Positions 36,055 to 51,550 of a stretch of DNA of 64,000 nucleotides are shown here, piece after piece; position 1 is the first letter of the stretch, and each line of letters begins with the position of its first letter. Below the pieces are notes generated by a model. The model saw nothing but the letters and a program-made list of their open reading frames with translations. It was not told the DNA's origin and ran no database searches. Source of the DNA: Vigna angularis (lineage: Eukaryota > Streptophyta > Magnoliopsida > Fabales > Fabaceae); NCBI RefSeq assembly GCF_016808095.1, contig NC_068978.1, forward strand, positions 20,328,806 through 20,392,805. The letters are read 5' to 3'. Made by a program: the position numbers and the translations under genes.

Positions 36055-37367
36055 AAACAAAAAAAAAGCACAGTAGAAATAAAATAATTCAGTTTTGTTA
36101 TCAGCCATGTTTGAACATAGGTACATCAGTCACGTAGACAAATTAATTTACATGTAAGCTTCCCATACAACCAAACCATTCAATAGCGTCTACAACCAAT
36201 ACAAACAGTGTTAAAAACAAATGTACAAACGATAACTCTCAAGAAAATGATATAAATGATAAGAGGTGTTTTTTGTATTCTTCTAATATTTTTTTTCTTA
36301 GAAGATATTAAGTTTTAAACGACGTATGAGCACAACAAGCATCAATTCTCTTTTCTTTTTTATATAGTTGTTGAAACATTGTTTTGTCACGCAAAAAGTC
36401 AACAAAACTTGGTTCCACTAATGTATCATAGGACAACTAAAATATCAATTGTAGGACTAAGCTAAAATCAAGTTTTAAAGTGTAGAGTTAAGGTCTTTAT
36501 TTATTTATTTACTAATTACTTATTATTCATGCAAGGTGGGGACACTAAAAAGAAAACAATGAAATTAAAAAGGAAAAGAGTTAAAGAATCTAAACTAAAG
36601 AAAGAAAAAACATGCAATTGATTTGATTCAATGAAATGTAATGTAAAACAGAATAGAAATACCTAAGCATGGACTAAAAAAATTCGAACTAATGAAAAAA
36701 TTCGAACAAAATTCAATGAATGAAGGATAGGACCTTATTACTTATGCTCCAACTAATCTAACATATTTAGCAAATGTAAAAACCAAGAAACTAGCCAAAG
36801 ATATAGGCAGAAACCAGATTCATAGGCAAACGCAACTGATTTGGATGGAAGAGTCACAATTACACATCAGGAAGACATCCTATAAAGCTTTAAACTCACT
36901 TTGGAGTACTGTTTTAGCAATTCACACTTATTCATCTAACCAATGCAATGCATGAAACTGATTTGTGCTTGAATGAAAGATAATGGAAATTGAAATTCAA
37001 TTACAAAAGAAACAATGACAAAAAAAAAACTGAGTGAAGAAAGCAATATAAAACTAGGAACATAAAGGAAATTCAAAGAAACTAACAAGAATAGAACTTC
37101 AACGAGAACAAGTGAAACAATTATCTAGATTGTGCAATCAGAACTAATAGAGAATACAGCCTGAAAACTTATCCTAACCTAATAGACATCATAGAACTTC
37201 AAAAATCAATTGAAATGAACAGAATCAATACAGAAACATAAAAGAAATGTGCAAGAAATTAAAGAGAAAGCTGAATCATAAAATTGAACAAAAGCAATAA
37301 ACTGAAATGAAAAGATTGAGTAAACTTGAAAATGAAATTAAAAATGATACCAGAAATTACCAATAAC
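36055..37367. other. A-rich sequence, no gene seen
   Basis: Strongly purine-skewed on the plus strand with many GAAA words. No gene or complete element is recognisable. It directly follows the truncated 3' end of the TIR-NBS gene. Confidence 0.5.
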
Positions 37368-38578
37368 TCAAAAGGCAAAACAACTTAAAAGCTCAAAGGA
37401 ATCGTTTCGGTTATAATGCATTTTATAAACATAATTAACTTGGAATTGGAGCAGCAGGCCAACATCTCTAGTTGTAATGATTATCACTGTTCCTTGACCG
37501 AACCATTTACTGTTCCCACAAAGGTTTTCTAACTGGCAAAACTCATTCACACCATCAAGCACAATGAGCAACTTTCTTCGAGAAAGTTCATTCTCGATCA
37601 CAGTTCTTCCCATCAAATAGCTTTCCACCTTGAACTTGGATTTTAAGACATCATAAAGAAGAGACTCTTGCAACTGAACATACGTTCCATTTTCTTTATT
37701 CCAAAAGTCTCTAATATTTTGAATAAAACTCTTACCGATGAATGAACGATAAATTCGATTATAGATGGCTTCGGCTAAAATAGTTTTACCCGACGCTCCC
37801 GTTCCCCATATCCCTATCACACAGACATCGGTGGAATGATTTTCAATACAATCAATTACCTTTTCCACCTGGGACTCTAATCCAAGAGCAAATCGGGGAA
37901 TAGACATGTCTGCATAGCCTAGCAATGTCTGAACATGGCTAACAATTACCTTCACAAGTTCAGCATCATGTCTTCAAGATGAATGTTAATGTATTACGAC
38001 AAACAAATCACAACCTTAACACATTCTGCATTCAATCCCAAAATAGAAGAAACTACGAAGGATTTATTTCTTTACCTGAAATCTCTGACATCCCAACCAA
38101 AGATACCTGCAGGTTGTCTACACCACCAGTATTCCAGTTCTTTTCCTGAACTTATGAGTGCAGCTTTTGCTAACGCTATTCCAAGACCATCCTTTTGGAA
38201 ACGTACATCTAATGGGTCAATCTCGTAAAATACGGACAGAACTATTTGGCCAAAAGTTTGGTGGTACTCGAGGATCTTTTCAACCTCAAGAATACAGCGG
38301 CTGCTAGATTTAGCGTCTGTTTTGGTGAAAACTATTATTACGATCTTAGAAGCAGCTATGGCTCGCATGTGTTCTGCAAACTTCATTCCCTCCTGAAGAG
38401 TCTCCTCATTAATCAAAGTTTTGACTTGCTCCTGTAAAAGGACAGAATGGAGATGAGAAACGAACTTTTTACCGATATCTTCTCCCCAAAATTTGATGAA
38501 TACATCGTATATGAAATGGGGTTCTGATTTTAAGAAGGAAGAAGATGATGACGATGAAGAAGAATAAGCGAACTCCAT
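37368..38578 (-). pseudogene. Truncated TIR-NBS disease resistance gene
   Basis: Exon 1 (38578-38076) starts MEFAYSSS and encodes a TIR domain: FIYDVFIKFWGED, SHLHSVLLQEQVKTLINEE, IVIIVFTKT, LEVEKILE and VFYEIDPLDVR. A GT-AG intron follows (37972-38075), the usual TIR/NBS boundary, after GWDVRDFR. Exon 2 starts HDAELVKVIVSHV and has the NB-ARC P-loop GTGASGKT, kinase-2 LLIVLDGV and RNBS-B IIITTRD. It ends in a stop (TGA) after CFAF at 37368. GLPL, MHD and all LRRs are missing. Other oddities: the TIR motif has FWGED where FRGED is usual, and the segment before GWDV looks shortened. Such proteins bind ATP/ADP and signal in pathogen defence. This copy would give about 367 residues, a TN-type protein if expressed, but it is more likely a relic. 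It shows no nearby R-gene cluster. Confidence 0.82.
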
Positions 38579-39810
38579 CAAAGAAATTGAAGTCAACTCT
38601 TCAAAGGTACAGCAATAATGATAAAAGATGTTAAAATCACAGTTCATGCACTTGTCATTTCTTTTAAGAGTCTGATAAGGAATTTCAGGATTAAAAAACT
38701 ATATATTTTGCATCAAATTTTAAAATTACTTGACGAATTCAAAGTTATCCTAAAACAAAGAATGCTAATAAAAGACTTCAAATATGATAGAACCTTCAAT
38801 TTTTTATTAATAACGTAAAACAGTGTTGGAGAATTTGATAAGAACTGATTTTCTGATATGTGAATGATTACAATTCTTAAAATTTTATCCACATATATAC
38901 AAATTTCCCAGATACAACAAAAATATAAAACGAGCAAGAAAAATTCTTTTAAAAAGTAAGACCATAGAGTCTCTTACAACTAGATCTTTCTTCTCTTAAC
39001 AAAAAAAACAATTAAATTATTGTTAATATCTTGTTACGTATTCGTAAATCCAAACTCAATATTCAACTAAAAATAGATACCTATTTTCTTTCCTCAAAGT
39101 TAAATATAAAAAAATTAAATTGTATAAATATAAAATAACAATTAGATAAATGTCAAACAATTATAAAAAAAAATTATTAAATGAATTTCATAAAAATAAG
39201 TTAAGAAACTATGGGAAAATATTAATATAAATTTGTTAGATTACCTAATAAACTAAAAGTATTTTATTAGTTTAAAACATAAACAAGGTATGAGAACATG
39301 GCTACAAATATACAGATACTCATAAGTTCAAACTATACTTACAAAGAGAAATTTATTTGTCATTTTTAGAAATGGAAATTCATCTTCAGATCGAAAGCCA
39401 AGGAGACGAGGATTCATATCCAAAACCTTTTTTTCCAATTCCCATAAATGAATCATAATTCTCCTTAGATTTTGACTTGAGAACTTGTTTTGATACTTCA
39501 AATAGTATCACATTCTTAAAATTCCATATCAAAAACAATTTAAATACATATAATATTAAGTACCTTTTCAGTACAAAAACTAAGTTGGAATTCATAATTT
39601 CAAAGCAAATATCTCAAATATAAAAACTAATACTAATTTTACAAAGCTAAGAGGTATAAAACTAAAAAGGAGAAAGGGTCTGATTTACTCGACCTCAGGG
39701 ACATCATACAATCACATTTTCTGACTTCTTGACTTACAACTACAAGAAATTTCAAAAAAGAAAAAAAGAAAGACTTTCCTTTACAAGCAAGAAAAGTTCT
39801 CAATGATTAT
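38579..39810. other. AT-rich spacer, no gene seen
   Basis: Upstream of the TIR-NBS fragment and downstream of the Obg gene. It probably includes the Obg 3' UTR near 39650-39810. No further coding sequence is recognisable. Confidence 0.5.
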
Positions 39811-41831
39811 CTAGGAGAGCAAAATTTGATCTACGCAAAGTTTATATGATGTTTCAGCATTGACAAGCATTTTAAGACCAGCTTTAAGATCTGCTATGCC
39901 TTCCCCCAAAATAGCACATACAGGAAAGATGGGAACACCCTGTACCCTTCTCTTTAACTCCTTATATACTTCACCTGCACCCTCCTCGTCAATCTTATTT
40001 GCAATTATCAAGGATGGTCGATTGGACAAACCATCTTGATGGTACTCTAACTCTAGAATTAACTCTCTAAGTTGTTCCCAAGGCGGAATTCCCTTCCTTC
40101 CATCTAAAGCAGCAGCCAAGTCTAACACATAAGCAAGAACCTTTGTGCGCTCTATGTGGCGCAGAAATGCATGCCCGAGCCCACGATTTTGGTGTGCACC
40201 TTTTATAAGCCCAGGAATATCAGCCACGGTAATTGAGAGATCATCGTAGTTTAGATTCCCCAAATTTGGCCTAAGAGTAGTAAACGCATAGTCACCAACA
40301 GCAGGCTTAGCCCTTGATATAACCCCAAGTAAAGTGCTTTTACCAGCATTAGGCATTCCAACAAAGCTTACATCAGCAATACTCTTCAGTTCTAATATAA
40401 GAACGGTCTCAACACCAGGTAAACCTGCATGCAGAGAGGAGTGGATACTGTTAGGATCTCGAAGATTCGGTATCTGTTGACAAGCTCCTGCCTTCATAGT
40501 CATAGATTTCCTTGAATCTTTGGAACTAGACACATTGCCCAAACCACCCTCTCCTCCACGAGCAATGACAATTTGTTGACCTTCTTCAGTTAACTCGGCA
40601 ACATTGTATATTATCTCTTGGTTCTCTTCTGTATCCTTTGTACAAAATTCAAGAGCTCCATTAGAAGTGGAGAGTTGAGTGAACGCATTTGTTGATGTAG
40701 CATGTCTGGATTTCTTAGCATTTGTTTCTTCAGCTTGCGTTGAGGAGCAGCCAAATGAATGTGTTGCTTTTACTTCCCCTCTTGTGTCACTGTAGGTAGA
40801 ACCATAGCCAGGGTCAGGAAGATCATCAACAAGTGCCCCAGGAATATCCCAAGGGTCTACATCAGTCCAGGATTGAGTTTTGACAACGGAGGGAATATCA
40901 CCATTGACAAGATGAAGTACAGTGCCAATGGGTACACGGGCAACCTGTTAAATAAAGCATATGATTTTGTTATGAACTCAAAGTTCTAAATTGCGAACAA
41001 GGCTAAATAAGAGAAAAGAAAACTGTGGATTTTTATAAAAGTCGAAAAAACAAGTAAAACATCAAATACCTTATCAGCACCCCTGCTACCTATCAACTTT
41101 TTTGATGATCCATGTCCTCCTTTCTCGGCTATCTATGAGAAACAATTAGTGTCAGCAACCTTTTAATCAAAATTTCATGATCTCATAAAACATTTTGGCA
41201 GAAGATACAAATGTATACCAGATGACGTTGCAAACCACTGAAGTCCCAAACTCTGGGAGAGCATTCCAGAATCACATCACCGCCTCTCCCACCATTGCCA
41301 CCTACGTCAAACAAACATCAAAGCAGCACTGTCATCAGCTCCATTGCACACCACCCACATTTCTTAAATTGTGGTTTGCAACTGCTATTACAACTACACT
41401 ATTACAGTTTTGTAGAAGGTCTCTACTACCTAATTGCAACCACAACTGCAGTTGCATTCGAATGCAATTTCTGTAATCACAACGAAACTACATATACGAA
41501 TCAAAACCTTGGCTATACATCATAATAAAGAGATATACACACCATCGGGTCTTCCCTTGCGCAAGCTGGAGCAACCACTACCTCCATCACCTGCTTTTGC
41601 AAATATCTTACACTTGTCTATCATTTGTCTCTCCTACAAAACCACCCATAACCCAAAAGCAGTGGTCAAAAACTTAAAATAAATGACAGCATGTCCTTTT
41701 CATGTGAAAAAATGAGTTGAGGATCAAACCTGCAAAGGAGCAAGCTTAGACTTCTTCTGAGAAGTATTGGAGTAACGAGCATAAGGTGTAATAGACCATC
41801 TAGATATACACCTTTGAGTCAAAGCTTCCAT
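39811..41831 (-). CDS. OBGM: Obg-family GTPase, probably mitochondrial (ObgM-like)
   Basis: Five exons: 41831-41730, 41633-41543, 41301-41219, 41132-41070, 40944-39811, giving about 490 residues without a break. The acceptor at 41133-41134 (not the AG four bases downstream) is the one that keeps the frame. The N-terminus MEALTQRCISRW is basic and lacks acidic residues after position 2, like a mitochondrial presequence. The Gly-rich Obg fold follows (AGDGGSGCSS, GGNGGRGGDV, EKGGHGSSKK). It is split by a long Ser/Thr-rich insertion (about residues 150-230) and resumes at GGEGGLGN. The G domain has G1 GMPNAGKST, G2 TTLRP, G3 DIPGLIKGA and G4 NKID, with CAILGEG at the G5 position where SA is usual. 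Obg proteins bind the large ribosomal subunit and assist its assembly. Length favours the mitochondrial paralogue over the longer chloroplast ObgC; targeting is an inference. Confidence 0.9.
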
Positions 41832-43233
41832 TTGTTTAGTGCATTTTGCTTGAAAGAGAAACATCATATGCACAAACTAGAAACTTGTAAGAGTGGAACC
41901 AGGTTGGTCCTCTATGTGTTGAAGTTTGGCACCTTCAAAAACTGTGCAAAGCAAATGCAAGATTAATGTTAGACTGAGACAATGCTCTTCATTGAAGAAA
42001 GTTAGCTCACCTGGGATTTCTGGTTGTGGAATTTTCTCAAACAGATTTTGGGCATGACAGTGTTATGCAATTTTGTGCATATTACTAACAACATGTTGAT
42101 TTTATTTTAGAAATATAAAATTTGAGGGTGAGAGGAATCACCTAACCTTGTTTAATTCAACATGATGAAGTGCAGAAGCAGAACCTTCGATTTGAGACTT
42201 TGCTCCAGATGTTGGCATGCAAAGAAAGGTAAATGAAATGACATGAAAATGAAAATGAGATTCTGGGAAGAATAAGTTGAGAGAAAATTAATGGGGTGTG
42301 TGGATCCTCTCAAGGCCTTATTGTACATCTCCACTAGTCTCCCAGATTGAAAATGTTGTTCCGAGCCGACTTTTTTGGCCGCTGCCGGGCTGACCTGCCA
42401 AGCTTGATCCCTTTTACCACCGCTAATTTTGAGTTTTGTCCTCTGTATTATCAACATGTGAATCAATTGTGATGCCATAAAGACAAACTTTTGAGTGAGT
42501 GTTTGATCAAAGTTTACAAATTGATTGGGCTTAAACCTGTTCCCAAGGATTTGGAAGAAAAGCTAAAAATATTTTCTTAATGCAACGGTTGCCTAAATCC
42601 AAACACCAAATAATGCAAAGAACTTAGTTTGCCACGGCAGTTTGGGTATATTCAGAAAACACAGAAGAAAATGAGTAACCTAAAATTTAGAGAATGAAAC
42701 ACGGCAGAATAAGTTATAAGGAAACTGGTGTCTATGAACATGACCTATCAGAGGAACATGGTCACTGCAATATCCTCCTAAAAAACAACTTCTATATAAC
42801 ACGGGATAACTTTAGTTTTCAAATCCATTTAAAAGCGTGATCCATCACCAATATAATCAATCCTAATGCCGAATTTGGAAAAAAGTTGGTATAACTTAAA
42901 GTAGCATTCAAAGTAAAAAAAGATAATTATTATTCTGTGTGTTCTTACTCCCAGACTAGTTAGAGTAATTTGAACCCATTGAGACTTTGATACAGAACAT
43001 TTAACCCAAAATAACAAGGGCCAATTCATGAAACTGAGAACATCACATGGATTCATCAATGTAAACAAATTGACAAGACGAAAAGAAAAGAGAGATTGAA
43101 AAAAGTAAACAAGAGAGAGGAGATTTTCGCTAAAAGTAACTCGAAAGTGATTTTATAACAAAAATAGATAAAATTGAATCCAATAAGAATAAGCATAAAA
43201 AGTATAAGAGAGAGGTGAGATAAAAAAAACTAC
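41832..43233. other. Upstream region of Obg gene; possible later exons of the 43.4-kb gene
   Basis: It should hold the Obg promoter and leader (minus). A minus-strand frame at 42152-42478 (ISGGKRDQAWQVSPAAAKKV) has coding-like composition in its first half and may be an exon, but I cannot join it convincingly to the exon at 43234-43416. Confidence 0.35.
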
Positions 43234-43416
43234 TCGAAACTGAGGCGCGTTGGACTGAGTTGCTTGGAGGATCTCCCAGCGGCAGGGCTCGAAGTCTTCC
43301 GATACGGGACAGTAGCCAGCTAGCGTGACCTTGTCGTTGGAGGTGGAGCCGAACTCGAAAACCGACACGGTGGCGTTGGGTGGTCGGGGAACCTCGACAC
43401 GGCCGTTCAGGGGCAT
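43234..43416 (-). CDS. First exon of an unrecognised plant gene
   Basis: Sixty-one codons from ATG 43416: MPLNGRVEVPRPPNATVSV, FEFGSTSNDKVTLAGYCPVS, then EPCRWEIL and NAPQFR. A good donor (CGA|GTAGTT) follows, with exon end at 43234 and phase 0. The composition and GC content are clearly coding and well above the flanks. I do not recognise the family. The remaining exons are not evident within the next 1.4 kb, so the gene may be truncated here or use a long intron that I cannot place. Confidence 0.6.
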
Positions 43417-44137
43417 CAGCGAGGGGTTTGGTTGCCTCTGCGCATTGGATTTGGGAATTGAGAAGGATAAGTTTGGTTCAGAATTTTCTTGGGGATTATT
43501 CCGCTTTGGCCACCAAATTTGGTGCAGTGATTATGGAAATAAAAACATTTAAAGAAAATTACGAAAATAAATAAGTGGTCACCACAGCGCATTAAATGGA
43601 GAAGTTGTGTGTCCTTACGTAATTTTTTCATTTCTTTTTTATCGCATCAAAATTGAAAATCGTTAAACCTCATCACTTTAATGTAATGTAATCAATCTTA
43701 GGATATTTTGATAGTTTAAAGGTGTGTTGTCTTGCTTATTCTGAACGTGGATTGTTGGGCCAGAGTTCAAAAATGTTGTACTGTCGAGCTTATCACATCT
43801 AAAAACATTTCTTAGTTTGTTTTGAATTAAATAAGGAGACATATTATTTAGAAATAGGTGTCCCTCAATTTTTACCATGATGTAAGCATGGTTTAGTTTT
43901 ATATTTTTTCTCTAGCTATTTAATGTCATTCATTTTGTTTAAATAACAAACTTAAAAGCGTGTTCCTATACACAAACATTAAAGATTAATAATATATTAT
44001 AATGTGAATATATAATCAATTACATTATATTGAACTTTCAATCTCAATAGAAAATCTTTTATGGTAAATTCACTTCTAATTTTAGCTTCATATATTAGTC
44101 AAATTTATGTCATTACACTTCATATTAACACAACCTA

Positions 44138-44305
44138 ACAGCTCAATCAAGATCTGATACAGTTTAATCAAGATTTGATACAGTTTGATCAAGATCTGAT
44201 ACAGCTCGATCAAAGTCTAATACAACTCAATCAAGGTCTAATACAGCTTGAGATATGTCAGATCTTGATTGAACTATATCAAACTTTGAACGAGTTGTAT
44301 CAAAA
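44138..44305. repeat. 21-bp tandem repeat followed by inverted copies
   Basis: Five units of ACAGCTCAATCAAGATCTGA type start at 44138, 44159, 44180, 44201 and 44222. From about 44255 two units appear in reverse complement (GTCAGATCTTGATTGAACTA and a diverged one). Direct plus inverted copies would let the transcript or single strand fold into a hairpin. Confidence 0.85.
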
Positions 44306-45192
44306 TTTGGTCATCTGAGTTAATATAAAGTGTCACAGTGTGAATTCGAATTTTTTTTAATGAAGTCAGGTTGACTCGATTAGCCCACGAGACTGAAATT
44401 GAAGTCATCTTACCATAAAACGAATTTCTAGTAAGATTGAAATGTAATGTAATTGATTACATTATATTGAAATCATTCAGCAGTGACGATTTTGACTTTC
44501 AACGCGATCAAAACAAAAGTAGTTTGAAAATCATGTGAAAATATACAAATTCTCTATCTAAAGTCTATTTAAAGTGGTCTGAGAGTTACACTATTTCTCC
44601 TATGCTTGTAATTTTGTTTTAATTTACCTATTTCTATAATTATTGTATCAAATTTGCATAGATGAAAAATAATCAAAATCACGTACTCAAACTCAAACAG
44701 AAAATAACCATAAATCTACAAAAATAAAAGAATACACATTATTACAATAAAAAAAAGTCAATACCATGACAATGTTGTAATAACAAAAACAAAATCATGT
44801 CAACTAACCTAGCTCAGACTTTTCAAGGTTTATATTGCAAGCTTTATAGTGCATGAAAATACACATTGCATGAACATTACATATAAAATTAGGACTGAGA
44901 GAAGGAAAAAAAAAATCGATGATGTATATAATATTTTATTAAACAGTTTTGTCAAAATTTGAAGGAATAACCGTGAATTGATTTTTCTTCTTTCATCAAT
45001 AAAATAAAATGACATTTTTTTCAAAATATATATAATCTAAACTTTAAAATGTAAATTTATTAAACTATATGCTAAATATATTATACTAAAAAACTATATT
45101 AATTAAATATGGAAAATCAAGTGATATTAAGAATTATATTATATCATCTTTTATAAAATATAACATTTTATCCAATGCTCAATTGTCATCTA

Positions 45193-45300
45193 TATGCAAC
45201 ACTGTCATTAGTCAGCCAAATTTAAATAATGAATGGTAAACAAGAAATATGCAACAATGTGTTACTAGGCAGCCAAATTTGAATAATGAATGATTATCAG
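45193..45300. repeat. Two-copy 55-bp tandem repeat
   Basis: TATGCAACA(C/A)TGT words start at 45193 and 45248. Each is followed by CAGCCAAATTT(A/G)AATAATG. Confidence 0.8.
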
Positions 45301-45337
45301 ACCAAATTAAAGAATTAAAATTTTAAACTGTCATTAA

Positions 45338-45571
45338 GGGTTAAATATGTTTTTAGTCCTTGAACTATCAAGCGATTTTGGTTTTAGTCCCTACTCAGAA
45401 CTTTGATGGTTTTTAGTCCTTATTGTTTTGAAACTCTGAGTAATAGTCCTTAAAATTGGACGGTGTTAAGTTTCAGTGGATGTGGCAAACGGCGTTGCCA
45501 CGTGATCACTGATCTGCTCTATTCTCTGTCTGCCACGTTGGATGTTTAAGTATTTGAACTGAGATTAAGTT
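45338..45571 (+). repeat. Pack-MULE left terminal inverted repeat
   Basis: 234 bp, matching the reverse complement of 46194-46427 with only a few differences. It contains 'ggcaaacggcgttgccacgt', itself partly palindromic. Confidence 0.95.
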
Positions 45572-45757
45572 TGAGCTGATCTGCTCTATCCAATCTACCA
45601 TCCAACAATGCCAGAATATTTTGCGCTGCATAGGAGAGATGAGAAACTGTACAGGGGCGAAGAGTTTCAATCTAATTAAGGGAAAAAAACAGCAGGATTC
45701 AGGCTAAGGCTTTGGCTCTATTCTTGGTAATTCTGCGAAAGTACGCGTTACTCTGTC

Positions 45758-46129
45758 TCAGCAAGGATTTTCCGAGGAAGAGAAAAGCGTGGGGTCAAGT
45801 TTGGCTCTGCAGAGGGGGCAGAGAGGGTGCTTGGAGAGCCAGGTGTCAGCGCATTCCACATGGAAGGCGTGGTTGCAACCGGGAACGAGTCGAGCGGGTT
45901 GGTCGGTGGCGATGTCGTCGAGGCAGACGGCGCATTCGGAGCCCATGAGAAGGTCTTTTCCGGTGATGGAGGGAAGCTTTTGGAGCTGCGAGGGGAAGAG
46001 GCCGGCGTCGGAGACGGGCTTGGCCGGTAGGTGGGGATCGGGGTGGTGAGTGCTGGCGTACCATAGAAGACACATGTAAACGACGAAAATGGCGGTCCAG
46101 CATGTCCAGCTTGTCGAGGTTTGGCACAA
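45758..46129 (-). pseudogene. ATL23-like RING-H2 E3 ligase, N-terminally truncated, inside Pack-MULE
   Basis: The minus-strand frame opens just after a stop at 46130-46132 and has no ATG until 46075, giving 106 residues from there. It contains the second half of a membrane helix (FVVYMCLLWYAST), a linker (KPVSDAGLFPSQLQKLPSIT) and a complete RING-H2: CAVC at the first pair, CNHAFH, CADTW, and CPLCR. It ends SSSENPC, as in ATL23-type proteins. ATL proteins are membrane-anchored ubiquitin ligases, often in defence signalling. All eight zinc ligands are present, but the first ~40 residues of the family, including most of the membrane anchor, are missing. A shortened soluble RING product is possible. 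The GC-rich sequence contrasts with the AT-rich surroundings. Confidence 0.85.
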
Positions 46130-46193
46130 TTAAATCCCCCAATTCAAAAATTTAATTTCACAAATTGTGAACCCTAGAGCAACTTAATTAATC

Positions 46194-46427
46194 AACTTAA
46201 TCTCAGTTCAAATACTTAAACATCCAACGTGGCAGACAGAGAATAGAGCAAATCAGTGATCACGTGGCAACGCCGTTTGCCACATCCACTGAAACTTAAC
46301 ACCGTCCAATTTTAAGGACTATTACTCAGAGTTTCAAAACAATAAGGACTAAAAACCATCAAAATTCTGAGTAGGGACTAAAACTAAAATCGCTTGATAG
46401 TTCAGGGACTAAAAACATATTTAACCC
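46194..46427 (-). repeat. Pack-MULE right terminal inverted repeat
   Basis: Same length as the left repeat and ends ATATTTAACCC. Confidence 0.95.
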
Positions 46428-46935
46428 TAACATTAAAAGTTTAATATATTAATTACAGATCACTAACTATCAACAGAAATTTTAGTTATAATTTATACTT
46501 AAACTATGCTAATTTAACTTACATCTATCTTATTGTCAATTGAAACTTTCCAAACAACCTTATCTTACCAAAAGAAACTTAAGAAAGGGAATTTATATTG
46601 CAAGTTGCTTGCAATATAAAAAAAAGGTATAAATTGTATTAAGTTAATCCAAAATTAAATAAAAAATTAAGACAAACCAAATAAAAAGTTAAATTTATAA
46701 AGTACACTGAACGAAATCCAATTTTGGGTTGGGGAGGTTACCTATAATACATTATGGCAAACATCTAATTGACAACAATAATTCTTTTGGACAGAACTTA
46801 TATCCAACCCCTACCCTTCACTGCTTATATATATTCTTTCATATTTTTTCATATAATGCTGTAGAAAACTACAGAAAAAAACCTGCATAAAACCAAAAAC
46901 ACAACAAAAGGTGGACAGCACATAACAAACTACAA
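46428..46935. other. Spacer and RABH1 3' flank
   Basis: AT-rich. The part nearest 46936 is probably the 3' UTR of the RABH1 gene, which reads on the minus strand. No other gene is seen. Confidence 0.5.
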
Positions 46936-51190
<4,255 letters not shown>

Positions 51191-51199
51191 AAAACTAAC

Positions 51200-51550
51200 T
51201 AATTCTTTAAGTGGAATTTCTTTGAGTGATTATTCTAGGTCGAGTTCTTCTAAATCGACCATTCTAAATTGAGCTTTTTTGGACTCATCATTCCACGTCA
51301 AGTTTCTTTAGACTGATCATTTAAGGTCAAGCTCTTTTCGGCTAATCACTCCACGTCAAGCTTCTTTGGATCGACCATTTAAGGTCGAGCTCTTCTGGAC
51401 CAACCACTTCACAACGAGCTCCTTTGAGTTGAGTTCCTCTAAGCAGGGCTCCTCCTGGTTAAGCTTCACTAGGTCGACCACTCTTGGACGACTACTTAGA
51501 GTCGAGTTCCTCTGAATCGATCGCTTTTGGCTAACTACTCGTGACCAACC
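51200..51550. repeat. Degenerate minisatellite, GGTCGAGCTC type
   Basis: About ten diverged units of roughly 28-30 bp combine 'ggtcgagctcttctgga' and 'cgaccacttcacg' words. The block is richer in GC than its flanks. Translated frames show no conserved pattern. Confidence 0.75.

Larger units (their letters stand above)
43620..45337. other. AT-rich intergenic DNA
   Basis: No gene is seen apart from the two repeat blocks listed separately (44138-44305 and 45193-45300). Confidence 0.6.
45338..46427. mobile_element. Pack-MULE carrying a RING-H2 gene fragment
   Basis: 1,090 bp bounded by almost identical 234-bp inverted repeats (45338-45571 and 46194-46427) that begin GGGTTAAATATGTTTTTAGT. The 9-bp flanks TGTCATTAA and TAACATTAA match at seven of nine positions, as expected for an ageing MULE target duplication. 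The 622-bp interior contains no transposase, only GC-rich coding sequence of an ATL-type RING-H2 protein on the minus strand. This fits a Pack-MULE: Mutator-type ends around a host gene fragment. The high identity between TIRs suggests fairly recent activity. Confidence 0.92.

Noticed and set aside
42152..42478. A 108-codon minus-strand frame (MASQLIHML and onwards)
   Set aside because: The first half looks coding-like but I could not link it by splice sites to the 43.4-kb exon or recognise a family, so I did not list it as a gene.
45712..46049. Several overlapping plus-strand frames (78 to 86 codons)
   Set aside because: They mirror the GC-rich RING-H2 coding sequence on the other strand.
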